From positions 1-64,000 of the forward strand of contig CAYQUX010000024.1 in assembly GCA_964420995.1 (NCBI GenBank): 64,000 nucleotides of DNA, in the 5' to 3' direction. The first letter of the stretch is position 1; each line of letters begins with the position of its first letter. Below are positions 52,100-60,278 of this stretch, piece by piece. A program made the position numbers and the translations under genes. The stretch comes from Leptolinea sp964420995. Its GTDB lineage: Bacteria; Chloroflexota; Anaerolineae; Anaerolineales; Anaerolineaceae. The notes beneath the pieces were generated by a model. That model was not told the DNA's origin and ran no database searches. It saw only the letters and a list, made by a program, of their open reading frames with translations.

Positions 52100-52851
52100 C
52101 TTACTTCATTAATAAATTGCGGGGTGTTCAAGCGGCGTTCCAGCAGGAATGTATTGTAGAACTGCAGGATGGTTTCCACCTCGCGTTCCACACTGGTTGA
52201 CGGTACCGCCTGCAACAGGCGCGGGTAGGCGGTCCGCTGGAAATTACGCAGATACTTTAATGCTTCCATGCTGATTGGCCGGGCATCCGCCACCAGGTTA
52301 CCGCACTTCGGGCATACCGCGCCTCCCAGCGTGGCAGAGAAAAACTGGTCCACCGGTTGAATCTCGTCGCGGCAGCGCACACAGTTGAACAACTGCGGCC
52401 GGAAGCCTACACAATCGAGCAAATGCAGTTCAAAGAAGTGCACGGCCGTGAAAATGGGATCACCCCGCGAAAGGCGTTCGAGTGTTTCCACCAGCAACTG
52501 ATATAACGTTCGATTTTCACCCTCTTCATATGAGAATCGATCTACCAACTCGAGCACATAAGCGGCTTCTCCGGTCAAAACCAGATCTTCGCGCAGCGGC
52601 AGGTAAAGATCAAGCGCCACAGCCTGGGTGACAAGCCACAGGTCGTGAGTGCGCGCCAGCATCAAACTGACGCGAGTGAAGGGTTCAAGGTGACCGGCTT
52701 TTTTGGAATGGATGCGCCGAACTCCTTTGGCCACCGCCCGCAGAATACCAGCTTCGCGGCTGAAGAGGGTCAATAAGCGGTCCGCTTCACCCAGTTCACT
52801 GTGACGAAGGACGATGGCTTCCGTTTTTAGCGATCGTTCAGGCGATGGCAC
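52084..52851 (-). CDS. recO: DNA repair protein RecO
   Basis: RecO loads RecA onto SSB-coated single-stranded DNA in gap repair. The 255-residue protein has the N-terminal OB-fold (TEAIVLRHSELGEADRLLTLFS) and a zinc-type four-cysteine motif (CVRCRDE, then CPKCGNL). The start codon is GTG at 52851, 3 nt after the cdd stop. It is the last gene of a minus-strand unit glmU, CorC-family, cdd, recO. Confidence 0.92.
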   Translation of the reverse strand: MPSPERSLKTEAIVLRHSELGEADRLLTLFSREAGILRAVAKGVRRIHSKKAGHLEPFTRVSLMLARTHDLWLVTQAVALDLYLPLREDLVLTGEAAYVLELVDRFSYEEGENRTLYQLLVETLERLSRGDPIFTAVHFFELHLLDCVGFRPQLFNCVRCRDEIQPVDQFFSATLGGAVCPKCGNLVADARPISMEALKYLRNFQRTAYPRLLQAVPSTSVEREVETILQFYNTFLLERRLNTPQFINEVRKGRE

Positions 52852-52854
52852 GTA

Positions 52855-53265
52855 CTAAGGGAGCTGATAATCGCCGGGATGAAAGGCATCGGGAAGCAGA
52901 TCACGCAACGGGATCTCACGCAGCAGGCTGCCCTCCATGCTGCCAATGATAACCAGCATGTCATAATTAAATTCAGCCAGCACCTGCCGGCATGATCCAC
53001 ACGGAGTGCCGCCGTTGGGAGCGACCACGGCAATGGCGGAAAATGATCTTTCCCCTTCAGACACGGCTTTAAAGACAGCCGTGCGTTCCGCGCAGTTGCC
53101 ATCCGTGAAGTCAATATTCTCGACATTCACACCGGTAAATACCTTGCCCGATTCCGTGAGCAAAGCTGCCCCAACCTGGTATTTGGAGTAGGGGGCATAA
53201 GCAAATTTTCGCACTTCAGCCGCCTGTTTGCATAGCATCAACTTCGTTGCCTCGTCCAATGCCAT
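52855..53265 (-). CDS. cdd: Cytidine deaminase
   Basis: Cdd converts cytidine and deoxycytidine to uridine forms in pyrimidine salvage. The 136-residue protein is the short tetrameric type. The zinc motifs are complete: GNCAERTA with the catalytic Glu, and PCGSCRQVL. The substrate segment NVENIDFTDG is typical. The start has a GGAGGTTT ribosome-binding site 2 nt after the CorC-family stop. Confidence 0.95.
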   Translation of the reverse strand: MALDEATKLMLCKQAAEVRKFAYAPYSKYQVGAALLTESGKVFTGVNVENIDFTDGNCAERTAVFKAVSEGERSFSAIAVVAPNGGTPCGSCRQVLAEFNYDMLVIIGSMEGSLLREIPLRDLLPDAFHPGDYQLP

Positions 53266-53267
53266 AA

Positions 53268-54512
53268 CTAAACCTCCGTGTCCGATTTGTCTTCCAGTTT
53301 ATGCATATGGAATTTCCGTACTCTACGTCCGCTGACCTGTTCGATTTGAATATGCCAGTGATCGAGATCAAGCGATTCGCCGCCGACCGGCACTTTTCCC
53401 AGCATGGCCACAAGGTGGCCTCCGATGGTTTCAGCCAGGTCGCGATCCAGTTTCGTTTCAAATATGGTATTGAACTCATCCAGATCCATCCACCCCTGCA
53501 CAAGGTAATAGTCGTCTCCCAGTTGCTGGTACGGCAGTTCCTCCGCCGGGTCATACTCATCACGAATCTCGCCGATGATCTCTTCGAGAATATCCTCAAG
53601 GGTTACCAGACCCGCCAGTCCGCCGTATTCATCCACCACCATGGCAATATGAATGCCGCGCTCCTGCATTTCGCGTAACAACTCATCCACTTTCTTGGTT
53701 TCAGGAACAAAATATGCGTCACGCAGGAGACCATGCAGTGAACGCTGCCGTGCTGTCTCATCGGTATGCTGCAACAGGTCTTTTGCGTAGAGAATGCCAA
53801 CAACATTATCCAGATCATCTTCATAAACCGGGATGCGGGAATGGCCGCTGCTGATAAACGCCGGAATGGCTTCGCTGACGGATGTGTTTATATCCAGAGA
53901 ACGCAAATCCATACGCGGGACCATCACCTCGCGGCATAGAATATCACCAAACTCAAAGATCGATTGGATCATGCGGCGTTCTTCCGGCTCCAAACCGCCG
54001 GTCTCGTTGGCAGCCGCCGCCCAGGTTTGCAGTTCTTCTGCGGTAACCGGTGTCTGGCCAGGCTCATCCGAAGGCTCATCCACTTTTTCAGGCTGCCTGA
54101 TCGCGGCCAGGGGACGGCAAACCAGGACAGCCGTGCGGCTGATACCCTGAAGGCGTGCCAGCCAGGCATATGGCCGGTAGGAAACCAGGCTGGAGGTCAA
54201 TGCCTCCAGCAGATTGACCAGTGCCGCCCCGGCCAGAATAGTGATCAATACCGACCACCAGACCTGCATATTAAGGATGATCAACAGGGAAGTCAGCAGG
54301 GCGGCCAGGAAAAAATGCAAAAAGCTGAGTGAGACGTTCAGGGCATAGACGGTCTCATCGGCTCCGCGGGTCAGGCTGATCACCGATTCAGAGTTCCCCG
54401 CTGAATCGCTCGAAATGTATCGACTGGCCGACGATTCGGCAGCCAGAGTCGCGCAAACCAGCAGGTCCGCCATTAGAACGAGAAAAATGGCCAGGCTGAA
54501 TGTCTCAATCAC
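53268..54512 (-). CDS. CorC/HlyC-family CBS-domain membrane protein
   Basis: The 414-residue protein has the CNNM/DUF21 architecture: an N-terminal membrane domain of three or four helices (about residues 1-140), a CBS pair in the middle (GHSRIPVYEDDLDNVVGILY and a second near YFVPETKKVDELL), and a C-terminal CorC_HlyC transporter-associated domain (residues about 330-410). Relatives export or regulate magnesium or cobalt ions; a haemolysin role is not supported for this kind. The start is GTG at 54512 and overlaps the glmU end by 8 nt. Confidence 0.88.
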   Translation of the reverse strand: MIETFSLAIFLVLMADLLVCATLAAESSASRYISSDSAGNSESVISLTRGADETVYALNVSLSFLHFFLAALLTSLLIILNMQVWWSVLITILAGAALVNLLEALTSSLVSYRPYAWLARLQGISRTAVLVCRPLAAIRQPEKVDEPSDEPGQTPVTAEELQTWAAAANETGGLEPEERRMIQSIFEFGDILCREVMVPRMDLRSLDINTSVSEAIPAFISSGHSRIPVYEDDLDNVVGILYAKDLLQHTDETARQRSLHGLLRDAYFVPETKKVDELLREMQERGIHIAMVVDEYGGLAGLVTLEDILEEIIGEIRDEYDPAEELPYQQLGDDYYLVQGWMDLDEFNTIFETKLDRDLAETIGGHLVAMLGKVPVGGESLDLDHWHIQIEQVSGRRVRKFHMHKLEDKSDTEV

Positions 54513-55869
54513 TCTTGTTCACTTTTCGATGTGGTCTGGCCGGAACACCAACCACAACCTCGCCTGCCGGCACATCATGGGTGACCACAGAGCCGGCACC
54601 CGTGCGGGCATTTTCACCTATATTCAGCGGAGCTACCAGCATGGTATCCGACCCGATGAACACATTGGCGCCGATAACCGTTGGATTCTTGTTTACACCA
54701 TCAAAGTTGCAGGTGATGGTGCCCGCGCCGATATTCGTGTTTTCGCCAATATCCGCGTTGCCGATGTACGAGAAATGCCCCATTTTTACACCGGGCCGCA
54801 GTGTGGAATCTTTTACCTCGCCAAAATTCCCCATATGCACCCCCTTCATCAGGTGGGCGCCTTTACGCAGGTGGGCGAAGGGTCCCATGCTGACATTATC
54901 TTCCACCACGGCTTTTTCAATGACCGCGGCCAGCAGGGTGCAATGACTGCCAACCTGTGCGTCTTCAAGGATGCAATTCGGGCCGATGGTCGTTTCTTCC
55001 CCGATGACGGTTTTTCCGCGCAGGTGGGTATTGGGCCCGATCACTGAATCGCGGCCAATACGCACATCCGGGCCGATGTAGGTACTGGCCGGATCGGTGA
55101 TGGTAACGCCAAATTCCATCCACTGGCGGTTGATGCGTTTTCGCAGTATGGTCTCCGCTTCCGCCAGGTGTACGCGGGTGTTGATGCCGATAGCCTCTTC
55201 CAGATCATCCAGAACAATGGCTTTTACGGTATTCTTATCTTCATGGGCGATGGCCACAACATCGGTGAGGTAGTATTCACCTTTGGCCGACAACTTTATG
55301 CGTTTCAGGGCGCTCCACAACCATTTCGCGTCAAAGCAGTAAATACTCAGGTTTAATTCATGAATGGCGCGCTGTTCCGGTGTGGCCGCGGCTTCTTCAA
55401 CGATTGCCAGCACAGAGTTGTCATCCCCGCGGATGATACGGCCGAATCCGCGCGGATCGTCCGCGATGCCGGTAAGCATGGTGATGGGGCCGTTGTTTGC
55501 TTTCTGGGCTTCCACAAGCTGCTTCAGTGTTTCCGGGCGAATAAGCGGCATATCAGCGGTGGTGACGATCAGAAGGTCTGCCTCTTCTTTGAGCAATTGC
55601 TCCGCGGACATGACCGCGTGACCCGTCCCCAGTTGCGGCTGCTGGACAACAAAGCGGGCGGCTTCTCCTACGGTCTCACGGACAGAATCGGCGCCGTGCC
55701 CAATCACCACAACCGGCGGTTCGGCTGTCAATCCACTGATGGCGTCGAGGGAATATTGGATAAGTGGTTTACCCGAAAGAGGATGCAATACCTTGGGAAG
55801 GCCTGACCGCATCCGGGTTCCCTGCCCCGCTGCCAGAATGACCGCCGATACAATTGAAGATTTACTCAT
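54505..55869 (-). CDS. glmU: Bifunctional UDP-GlcNAc synthesis enzyme GlmU
   Basis: GlmU acetylates glucosamine-1-phosphate and then uridylylates it to UDP-GlcNAc, the precursor of peptidoglycan. The 454-residue protein has the N-terminal uridylyltransferase (LAAGQGTRM, with PKVLHPLSGKP) and the C-terminal left-handed beta-helix of hexapeptide repeats (IGPNTHLRGKTVIGEETTIG-type, with the acetyltransferase end NFDGVNKNPTVIG). The ATG at 55869 follows a GGGTGA site; a GTG 9 nt upstream is possible. Confidence 0.93.
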   Translation of the reverse strand: MSKSSIVSAVILAAGQGTRMRSGLPKVLHPLSGKPLIQYSLDAISGLTAEPPVVVIGHGADSVRETVGEAARFVVQQPQLGTGHAVMSAEQLLKEEADLLIVTTADMPLIRPETLKQLVEAQKANNGPITMLTGIADDPRGFGRIIRGDDNSVLAIVEEAAATPEQRAIHELNLSIYCFDAKWLWSALKRIKLSAKGEYYLTDVVAIAHEDKNTVKAIVLDDLEEAIGINTRVHLAEAETILRKRINRQWMEFGVTITDPASTYIGPDVRIGRDSVIGPNTHLRGKTVIGEETTIGPNCILEDAQVGSHCTLLAAVIEKAVVEDNVSMGPFAHLRKGAHLMKGVHMGNFGEVKDSTLRPGVKMGHFSYIGNADIGENTNIGAGTITCNFDGVNKNPTVIGANVFIGSDTMLVAPLNIGENARTGAGSVVTHDVPAGEVVVGVPARPHRKVNKSD

Positions 55870-56104
55870 ACTGTTCACCCATTAAAACAAAAATAGCCGC
55901 CCATGGAAAGTAGCGGAAATAAATAAAGCCATTGACCCTGATGAATCATACCCAAAATTATTGAATTTCCAGAAGATTGCCTGATATTCTGTATAAACCG
56001 ATTTTATCACGGGAAAATCCTCTGGTTTTCGTTTGATTCACGGTTCTCACCCCGCTCGGGGAGTGCTACAATAATTGTCAATGGAAATTTATCTGGGGTG
56101 AACA

Positions 56105-56860
56105 ATGCAATTTTCCGATTCAGAATTGGATGACATCATTCGCAAACCCGGCCCGGTTGATTTGCGTCAGAAAGATCTTTCAGGAGCCAATCTGAAGGGA
56201 GTCAATCTGGCTCACGCGGATCTGCGCGGCACCATCTTAACAGGCGCGTGCCTGGTTAATGCTGATTTGCGATACGCCGATCTGAAAGACGCAGACCTGG
56301 CACAGGCAAAATTATCTGGCGCCGTGTTATGGGGGTCAAATCTGGCCGGGGTTGACTGGACCATGGCCTCCCTCTGGCGCACAAATCTTGGGGGAGCACC
56401 CCTTTACGCAGGGAATCTTCGTGGGGTTAACCTGGTGGAATCCAACCTGATGGATGCCAACCTGGAATACGCAAACCTTGAAGACGCGCTTTTGTGGTGT
56501 GCCAACTTGAAGCGGGCCAATCTTCGCAACGCGAATCTGGCAGGGGTTAACCTGGAGGGCGCGAACCTTACCAGCGCCATATTGGCCGGGATTTGCCTGA
56601 GTAATTCAGAACTGGGTGGCGCCATTCTGGATCACGCCTGCCTTGAAGGCGCGGATCTCTCCGGCGCGAATCTTGAGGGAGCCAGCCTGAGGAATACCGA
56701 CCTAAGTGGAGCAAATTTAAGCGGAACAAACCTTGATGGAGTAACCTACCATGGAGAGGATGCCTGGAATGGCACTCGCTGGCCGGACGGATTTGACCCG
56801 GCAACACACGGCGCTGTTCTGCTGGAAAACGGATCTCAAGACACAAACAAAAAAACCTGA
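56105..56860 (+). CDS. Pentapeptide-repeat protein
   Basis: The 251-residue protein consists almost entirely of A(D/N)LXX-type pentapeptide repeats from about residue 20 to 220, such as ANLKGVNLAHADLRG and ANLEGASLRNTDLSGANL. Such repeats form a right-handed quadrilateral beta-helix and are typically cytosolic; some mimic DNA and protect gyrase, but most have no known function. There is no signal peptide or membrane segment. The short C-terminal tail has a TRWPDGFDPATHGA motif, which is common at the end of these proteins. Its stop codon forms part of the terminator stem. Confidence 0.88.
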   Translation: MQFSDSELDDIIRKPGPVDLRQKDLSGANLKGVNLAHADLRGTILTGACLVNADLRYADLKDADLAQAKLSGAVLWGSNLAGVDWTMASLWRTNLGGAPLYAGNLRGVNLVESNLMDANLEYANLEDALLWCANLKRANLRNANLAGVNLEGANLTSAILAGICLSNSELGGAILDHACLEGADLSGANLEGASLRNTDLSGANLSGTNLDGVTYHGEDAWNGTRWPDGFDPATHGAVLLENGSQDTNKKT

Positions 56861-56876
56861 ATAATCAGGTTTTTTT
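56850..56876. terminator. Bidirectional terminator of the pentapeptide gene and tRNA-Gln
   Basis: An 11-bp stem (56850-56860 with 56865-56875) has an A-run on its left and a T-run on its right, so it can end transcription from both sides: the plus-strand pentapeptide gene and the minus-strand tRNA. Confidence 0.75.
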
Positions 56877-56896
56877 GACGTCATTGAAGAAAAAGG

Positions 56897-56967
56897 CTGG
56901 GGCACCTGGATTCGAACCAAGATCCACAGATCCAAAGTCTGGTGTGCTGCCATTGCACTATGCCCCA
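56897..56967 (-). tRNA. tRNA-Gln (anticodon UUG)
   Basis: The minus strand folds into a 71-nt cloverleaf: acceptor TGGGGCA with TGCCCCA, D-arm GTGC with GCAC, an anticodon loop CTTTGGA (anticodon UUG), and a T-arm with TTCGAAT. The discriminator is G and the 3' CCA is not encoded. One non-pair occurs at the top of the anticodon stem. Confidence 0.93.
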
Positions 56968-57046
56968 ATTCAGCCCGGTTAACCGGCAGGCAGGATTTTA
57001 TCACAAGTTTGGGCAGCCCTGTTGACCGCCGATCCGGTTCGCGAGG

Positions 57047-58213
57047 CTACTTCTTTTTATCAGGCGGTTCGGAAGGCACCAATCCCAGGCTGGCGGCTTT
57101 ATCGAAACTGATCGTTTCCGGGGAGATCTGCGCCGGCTGCTTATCAGCGGCTTCATCTTCCCAAAACGTGCTGGCGTCTTTTTTATTGGTTTGTTTATCC
57201 GCCAGTTTACTGGCCAGCGAAACATCATCTTCGTCTTTTGAAGACATATTTTCCTTATGTGGTTCCGGTTTACCCGCCGGAGGATGAGGATTAACCGGCA
57301 TGGGAAGCAGAGAGAGCATGTTCAAGATGAATTGCAGGCTGTCTCGCGACGCGTAGACTGCCGTCGCGACTTTTCCGGCTTCCGTGGATTGTGTTCCGGT
57401 TGGAAAGAGCAGCCAGATGAAGAACTTTTCAATATTGATCACAAAGATATCCGTGGTCAGACCATTCAACGCGAGCAAACCGAGTGAGGTTTTCTCCTCC
57501 GGCTGGTGCGCAATTTTATCAATGGAACCAACCAGGCTCGCGCAGGTGTCGATTAACTCTGGAGAAAAGGTAAACCCTGTGGCTGACCCGTGTGTGTAGA
57601 GGAACTGACCGGTCAGATTGGAAAGGGCGATCCCTTTCGCGCCGCTTTCTGACTTTAATTTATGCAAACGCTGTTCCAGATCGCGCATGGTGGCAATGTC
57701 TTCCTTGCCATATTTCGCGGCGCTCTTGCTGGCATCTGCCGGCGGTTCGGCTCCCTCGGGGATGGCTGTCAGCGGTACGGTTACCAGCCGTGAGAGGAGA
57801 GGCGCCTTGGGTCTTTGCGGCTCCGGTTCAGTATCCGGATTGATATCAGAAAGAAGGTTGTCAATTTTCGTCAGCAGGAGCGGCATTTCCACCGGTTTCC
57901 GGTAAAAGGCATCCACACCGGCCGCGCGGGTACGTTCATTTAGACCGGCTTCTGCCAGGCCGGAGACAGCGATGATCTTGATTTTCGGGAATCGCTGGCG
58001 GATGCGCCGCACAAGTTCAGTGCCGGAAATTCCCGGCAGGCGCAGGTCGGTGATCACCAGGTCGAAGCGGGTTTTCAACGCTTCCAGCCAGGCTTCTTCC
58101 GCGGAAAGGTATACCGTCACCTGCAGGGGAATCTGCATGGTTGCCAGTGCATCTTTGACAAGATTGGCAAATTCCGGGGCGTCATCGACGATAAGGATGC
58201 GCTTCGTCTGCAT
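57047..58213 (-). CDS. Response regulator with a roadblock-like module and disordered tail
   Basis: The 388-residue protein starts with a complete receiver domain: Asp10-Asp11, phosphoacceptor Asp56 (VITDLRLPG), Ser84 and Lys106. A Pro-rich linker follows, then a domain of about 125 residues (about 165-305) resembling the roadblock/LC7 fold, which is found with small GTPases and in gliding or polarity systems. The last 75 residues are charged and low in complexity. There is no DNA-binding output, so a protein-interaction output is likely. The gene ends the run that starts with the peptide ABC genes, 23 nt after OppF, but its relation to transport is unknown. Confidence 0.7.
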   Translation of the reverse strand: MQTKRILIVDDAPEFANLVKDALATMQIPLQVTVYLSAEEAWLEALKTRFDLVITDLRLPGISGTELVRRIRQRFPKIKIIAVSGLAEAGLNERTRAAGVDAFYRKPVEMPLLLTKIDNLLSDINPDTEPEPQRPKAPLLSRLVTVPLTAIPEGAEPPADASKSAAKYGKEDIATMRDLEQRLHKLKSESGAKGIALSNLTGQFLYTHGSATGFTFSPELIDTCASLVGSIDKIAHQPEEKTSLGLLALNGLTTDIFVINIEKFFIWLLFPTGTQSTEAGKVATAVYASRDSLQFILNMLSLLPMPVNPHPPAGKPEPHKENMSSKDEDDVSLASKLADKQTNKKDASTFWEDEAADKQPAQISPETISFDKAASLGLVPSEPPDKKK

Positions 58214-58236
58214 ATCTTTAGTATATCTTTAAAAAA

Positions 58237-59232
58237 TCAGTCTGGATTTACTTTCCAGCAGGCTGACCAGTGGGAAGGCTCGGTCTCGATGAAGGCAGGC
58301 TCCTTTTGGGAGCAAATATCCATAGCCAACGGGCAGCGTGGATGGAAACGGCAGCCTTTGGGCGGGTTTAATGGACTGGGAACATCACCTTTCAAGATGA
58401 CGCGGTCCCGCTTTTCGCGCGAACCGGGGATGGGAATGGCGGACATCAGGGCTTTGGTGTATGGGTGCAGCGGGTTTCGGTAAAGCGACTCACGGTCTGC
58501 CAGCTCAACCATTTTTCCAAGGTACATAACGGCGACACGGTCGGAAATATGCTCCACCACGCTCAGGTTATGGGCAATAAACAGGTAGGTGAGGCCAAAT
58601 TCCTGTTGCAGATCACGAAGCAGGTTTAAAACCTGCGACTGAATGGACACATCCAGGGCTGAAACCGGTTCATCACAGACAATAAACTGCGGCCGCAAAG
58701 CCAGGGCGCGCGCAATACCGATACGCTGGCGTTGACCGCCTGAGAATTCATGAGGGAACCGGCGGGCGTGATATTCTTCAAGGCCGACCCGCTTGAGCAT
58801 GGTTATGGTGGCATCATACTGTTCTTTGGCTGACCCCATGTTATGGATTTTCAAGCCTTCCATGACTGAATCGCCGATGGGAACGCGCGGGTCCAGCGAG
58901 GCGTAGGGGTCCTGGAAAATGATCTGCATATTGCGGCGCAGCTCTTTCATCTCCCTTTCGGTCAGGCTGAACACATCCTTCCCGGCAAATTCCATACGTC
59001 CGGATGTCGGTTCGGTTAAGCGAAGGATTGTGCGGCCAATGGTTGTCTTTCCACAACCCGATTCACCCACCATACCCAGGGTTTCACCCTCTTTGATGTT
59101 AAAGGTGACGTCATCCACAGCCTGAACCTGGGCTATCGTGCGCTGCAATATTCCACCGCGCACAGGAAAGTGTTTTGTAAGATGTTCCACCCGGATCAGG
59201 TCCGGTTTACCGGCAAGTGACAGCTCTGCCAT
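58237..59232 (-). CDS. Peptide ABC transporter ATP-binding protein (OppF type)
   Basis: The 331-residue protein is an Opp/Dpp-type ATPase. Walker A is GESGCGKTT, the signature FSGGQRQRIGIA, and Walker B FIVCDEPVSALD. The C-terminal cysteine set (CRFHPRCPLAMDIC and a later Cys) matches the iron-sulfur-type tail of this family. The ATG at 59232 has a GGAGAGAC site. It lies 14 nt after OppD and before the response regulator. The permease genes are missing from this locus. Confidence 0.92.
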   Translation of the reverse strand: MAELSLAGKPDLIRVEHLTKHFPVRGGILQRTIAQVQAVDDVTFNIKEGETLGMVGESGCGKTTIGRTILRLTEPTSGRMEFAGKDVFSLTEREMKELRRNMQIIFQDPYASLDPRVPIGDSVMEGLKIHNMGSAKEQYDATITMLKRVGLEEYHARRFPHEFSGGQRQRIGIARALALRPQFIVCDEPVSALDVSIQSQVLNLLRDLQQEFGLTYLFIAHNLSVVEHISDRVAVMYLGKMVELADRESLYRNPLHPYTKALMSAIPIPGSREKRDRVILKGDVPSPLNPPKGCRFHPRCPLAMDICSQKEPAFIETEPSHWSACWKVNPD

Positions 59233-59246
59233 GTGTCTCTCCAAAT

Positions 59247-60269
59247 TTATTTCCCGATTTTTATCGGGGCTTTGTGATTTTCCGCAGACTGATACAACCA
59301 GCAGCGAACGTAATGCTCGGGCTCAATTTGAACCAACTCAGGATCCTGCTGGCTGCAAATCTCCAGTTGATATTGTTCCCTTAAACGACAGCGGGGGGCG
59401 AAACGACAGCCAGCCGGCAGATTGATAAGGTTGGGGACATTTCCCGGAATAACTTCAAGACGATCTGTCACCTTACCCAGTATGGGGATGGAGCCGATTA
59501 ATCCCTGGGTATAGGGATGATAGGGTTTTTGAAATAATGTATCGACCTTGCTTTGTTCTACCACCTGTCCGGCGTACATGACTGCCACGCGGTCGGCCAT
59601 ATCTGAAATTACGCCCAGGTCGTGGGTGATGAGGATGATGGATGTGCCCGTCTTGTTGCGCAGATCAAGCATGAGATCAAGAATCTGTGCCTGAATGGTC
59701 ACATCCAGGGCGGTGGTTGGTTCATCCGCGATCAACAGCTTCGGATTTAATGCCAGTCCCATGGCAATCATCACACGCTGCGCCTGACCGCCGGACATTT
59801 CGTGCGGGAAAGCCCTGGCTTTGCTGGCCGGGTCCGGGATGCCTACCTGGCGAAGCAATTCTACGGATCTTTCCCAGGCTTTCTCTTTGGAAAGTTTCTG
59901 GTGAATTTCAAGAACTTCGGCAACCTGCTCGCCGGACGTAAACACCGGATTAAGGCTGGATTGCGGTTGTTGAAAAATCATGGACAGGCGGTTTCCGCGC
60001 ATCTGTACCATTTCCGCTTCCGGCAGCTTAAGCAGGTCGCGGCCTTCGAACAGGATTTCTCCGGAAACCACTTTTCCCGGGACGCCCACAAGGCGCATCA
60101 CCGACAAGGAGGTGACGCTTTTTCCACAACCCGACTCACCGACAAGACCTAAAATTTCCCCCGGAAATACGTCAAAATCCACACCATCAACAGCTTTTAC
60201 CACACCATCTTCCGTGTAGAAATAGGTGCGCAGGTCTTTGACCTGTAAGAGAGGGTCGGAATTTTCCAT
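59247..60269 (-). CDS. Peptide ABC transporter ATP-binding protein (OppD type)
   Basis: The 340-residue protein is the second Opp/Dpp ATPase. Walker A is GESGCGKSV, the signature MSGGQAQRVMIA, and Walker B LLIADEPTTALD. The C-terminal cysteines (CRFAPRCRLREQ, then further Cys residues) are present. It follows the substrate-binding gene by 9 nt and precedes OppF, so the three are co-transcribed. Two ATPases without permeases nearby implies permeases elsewhere or shared use. Confidence 0.92.
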   Translation of the reverse strand: MENSDPLLQVKDLRTYFYTEDGVVKAVDGVDFDVFPGEILGLVGESGCGKSVTSLSVMRLVGVPGKVVSGEILFEGRDLLKLPEAEMVQMRGNRLSMIFQQPQSSLNPVFTSGEQVAEVLEIHQKLSKEKAWERSVELLRQVGIPDPASKARAFPHEMSGGQAQRVMIAMGLALNPKLLIADEPTTALDVTIQAQILDLMLDLRNKTGTSIILITHDLGVISDMADRVAVMYAGQVVEQSKVDTLFQKPYHPYTQGLIGSIPILGKVTDRLEVIPGNVPNLINLPAGCRFAPRCRLREQYQLEICSQQDPELVQIEPEHYVRCWLYQSAENHKAPIKIGK

Positions 60270-60278
60270 GTAGTATCC

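Noticed and set aside
53268..54512. Haemolysin annotation for the CorC-family gene
   Set aside because: The domain order matches ion-transport-associated CNNM/CorC proteins; nothing in the sequence supports a toxin role.
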